From contig NZ_JAHKRM010000002.1 in NCBI RefSeq assembly GCF_019396345.1, positions 372,001-436,000 of the forward strand: a stretch of 64,000 bases of DNA, in the 5' to 3' direction. Source of the stretch: Nonomuraea guangzhouensis (lineage in GTDB: Bacteria; Actinomycetota; Actinomycetes; Streptosporangiales; Streptosporangiaceae). This document shows positions 62,791 through 64,000 of the stretch, in pieces. Position 1 is the first letter of the stretch, and each line of letters begins with the position of its first letter. The notes below the pieces were generated by a model. That model saw nothing but the letters and a program-made list of their open reading frames with translations. It did not search any database and was not told the DNA's origin. The translations under genes were made by a program, and so were the position numbers.

Positions 62791-63485
62791 TGAACCCCGC
62801 CCTCCTGCTCCTCACCGACTCCCGTCTCCCGGCCGGCGGCCACGCCCACTCGGGCGGCACCGAACAGGCGATCGCCACGGGGGCGGTCCACGACCTGGCG
62901 TCCCTCGCCGCCTTCCTGCGGGGCCGCCTGCACACGTCCGGGCACGTCGCCGCCGCCCTCGCCGCCGCGGCCTGCGCCTTGAGCACCACCGGCTCCCCCG
63001 ACGCGGAGGCCGACGCCAGGACCGCCTCGTGGGACCTGCTGGACGCGGAGGCCGACGCCAGGACCGCCTCCCCCGCCCAGCGCGACGCCTCCAGGACCCA
63101 GGGTCGGCTGCTCCTGCGGGTGGCTCGTCGCCTGTGGCCGTCGGTCGTGCTCGACGGGCTGGCGCGAGCCGTACCGAATCCCCATCACCCCATCGCGCTC
63201 GGCGCGGCGGCACATGCGGCGGGAGCGTCGCCCGAGGACGCCGCCCTGGCGGCGGCCTACCACGCGATCACCGGTCCGGCCACGGCGGCGGTCCGCCTGC
63301 TCGGCCTGGACCCGGTAGCGGTACACGGCCTGCTGGCCGACCTGGCCCCAGACCTCGCCACCACGGCCACTGCCCCTGGGCTCACCGACCTGCCATGGGC
63401 CGAGCTGCCCGCGAGGTCCGCCCCCGCGCTGGACCTGCTCGCCGAGCGGCATGCGGGCGCCAAGGTCAGATTGTTCGTCTCCTAG
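62790..63485 (+). CDS. ureF: urease accessory protein UreF
   Basis: 231 aa. UreF pattern: LLLTDSRLPAGGHAHSGGTE, then WDLLDAEADARTASPAQRDA and SRTQGRLLLRVARRL. UreF works with UreD and UreG to insert nickel into the apo-urease. An internal 42-bp-period duplication (63000-63070) repeats the residues DAEADARTAS, giving an extra 14-residue insert relative to the usual sequence. ATG overlaps the ureC stop by one base. Confidence 0.92.
   Translation: MNPALLLLTDSRLPAGGHAHSGGTEQAIATGAVHDLASLAAFLRGRLHTSGHVAAALAAAACALSTTGSPDAEADARTASWDLLDAEADARTASPAQRDASRTQGRLLLRVARRLWPSVVLDGLARAVPNPHHPIALGAAAHAAGASPEDAALAAAYHAITGPATAAVRLLGLDPVAVHGLLADLAPDLATTATAPGLTDLPWAELPARSAPALDLLAERHAGAKVRLFVS
63000..63070 (+). 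repeat. in-frame duplication within ureF
   Basis: A 29-bp identical segment occurs at 63000-63028 and 63042-63070 (period 42 bp), duplicating DAEADARTAS in the protein. Confidence 0.9.
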
Positions 63486-63497
63486 GAAGGATCCGCC

Positions 63498-64000
63498 ATG
63501 GGCGCCAATCACGACGATCACCACCACGCCCCGGACCACCACGGCAGAGCGCTCCGCCTCGGGGTGGGCGGGCCGGTGGGCAGCGGCAAGACGGCCCTGG
63601 TCGCCGCCCTGTGCCGAACACTCGGCGGCTCCCTGCGGCTCGGTGTGGTGACCAACGACATCTACACCACCGAGGACGCCGACTTCCTGCGCCGGGCCGG
63701 GGTGCTCGACCAGGAACGCATCCTGGCCGTCGAGACCGGCTGCTGCCCCCACACCGCCATCCGCGACGACATCGCCGCGAACCTCGACGCCGTGGAGACC
63801 CTGGAGGACAGGTTCGGGCCGCTCGACCTGGTGATCGTGGAGAGTGGCGGGGACAACCTGACGGCGACGTTCAGCCGCGGCCTGGCCGACAGGCAGATCT
63901 TCGTCCTCGACGTGTCCGGTGGCGACAAGGTGCCCCGCAAGGGCGGCCCGGGGGTGACCTCGGCCGACCTGCTGGTGATCAACAAAACGGACCTGGCGCC
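63498..64000 (+). CDS. ureG: urease accessory GTPase UreG (partial, runs off window)
   Basis: The first 167 codons are inside the window; no stop is reached before base 64000. A His-rich N-terminus ([12 protein letters not shown]) suggests metal binding. The P-loop is [14 protein letters not shown], followed by [15 protein letters not shown], the CPH metal site in [28 protein letters not shown] and the GTP-specificity motif NKTD. It delivers nickel to urease with UreF and UreD. ATG at 63498 with AGGAAGG upstream, 12 bp after ureF. No ureE gene precedes it. Confidence 0.95.
   Translation, partial: MGANHDDHHHAPDHHGRALRLGVGGPVGSGKTALVAALCRTLGGSLRLGVVTNDIYTTEDADFLRRAGVLDQERILAVETGCCPHTAIRDDIAANLDAVETLEDRFGPLDLVIVESGGDNLTATFSRGLADRQIFVLDVSGGDKVPRKGGPGVTSADLLVINKTDLA

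Overview
The window is a GC-rich chromosomal segment with many GTG starts, 1- to 13-base gene overlaps, SARP and XRE/DUF397 regulators, several Ser/Thr kinases and MsiK-dependent-style sugar ABC genes. This fits a filamentous actinomycete. Gene content suggests a Streptosporangiaceae-type organism (Nonomuraea-like), but that family placement is inference. No tRNA, rRNA, CRISPR array or complete insertion sequence was seen.

Layout. 0-3 kb: a coiled-coil membrane protein, a 2-oxoglutarate/Fe(II) oxygenase closed by a strong terminator, and an unrecognised protein. 3-5.5 kb: one reading frame joining a GH1 beta-glucosidase to a LacI-type repressor. 5.6-8.3 kb: an arginine/ornithine catabolic unit (Lrp regulator, guanidino hydrolase, ornithine aminotransferase). 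8.4-13.8 kb: small secreted proteins, an ECF sigma factor with a CU044_5270-type partner, a methyltransferase and a PhoD-type phosphatase. 14-18 kb: glutamate dehydrogenase, a small membrane protein, and an APC permease/formamidase pair. 18-28.3 kb: a carbohydrate locus with a heparinase II/III-like lyase, a DeoR-LacI chimeric regulator, a DUF2264 protein, a D-2-hydroxyacid dehydrogenase, and a sugar-binding lipoprotein with two permeases and a DUF624-like protein. It probably serves a uronate-containing polysaccharide.

28.4-39 kb: a trypsin-like protease; a TetR-controlled operon with clear palindromic operators; two tandem paralogous Ser/Thr kinases; LysR, TMEM175 and APH genes; and a GntR/membrane-protein pair behind an elaborate nested palindrome. 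39.3-45.8 kb is the most accessory part. It holds an anti-sigma-like ATPase, an XRE-DUF5753 regulator with tandemly duplicated DUF397 genes, a restriction-gene remnant, and a tightly coupled three-gene cassette of unknown function (an 80-aa helical protein, a 735-aa protein with an EF-hand loop, and a lipoprotein). 45.8-54.3 kb: leuA with a Leu-rich leader peptide, true ddaH, DUF2630, an MHS transporter with a two-component system and an orphan TAXI binding protein, a Mut7-C protein, and a secreted SLT-like protein lacking its expected catalytic Glu. 54.3-60.4 kb: a divergent pair of a kinase-WD40 protein and an AfsR-like SARP, recalling AfsK/AfsR. 60.4-64 kb: urease genes ureABCFG, with ureG cut by the window edge.

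A recurring theme is nitrogen scavenging: guanidino compounds, ornithine, glutamate, formamide/amides and urea all have enzymes here. Ammonia from the hydrolases could feed glutamate dehydrogenase. Co-regulation of these units is not shown by the sequence.
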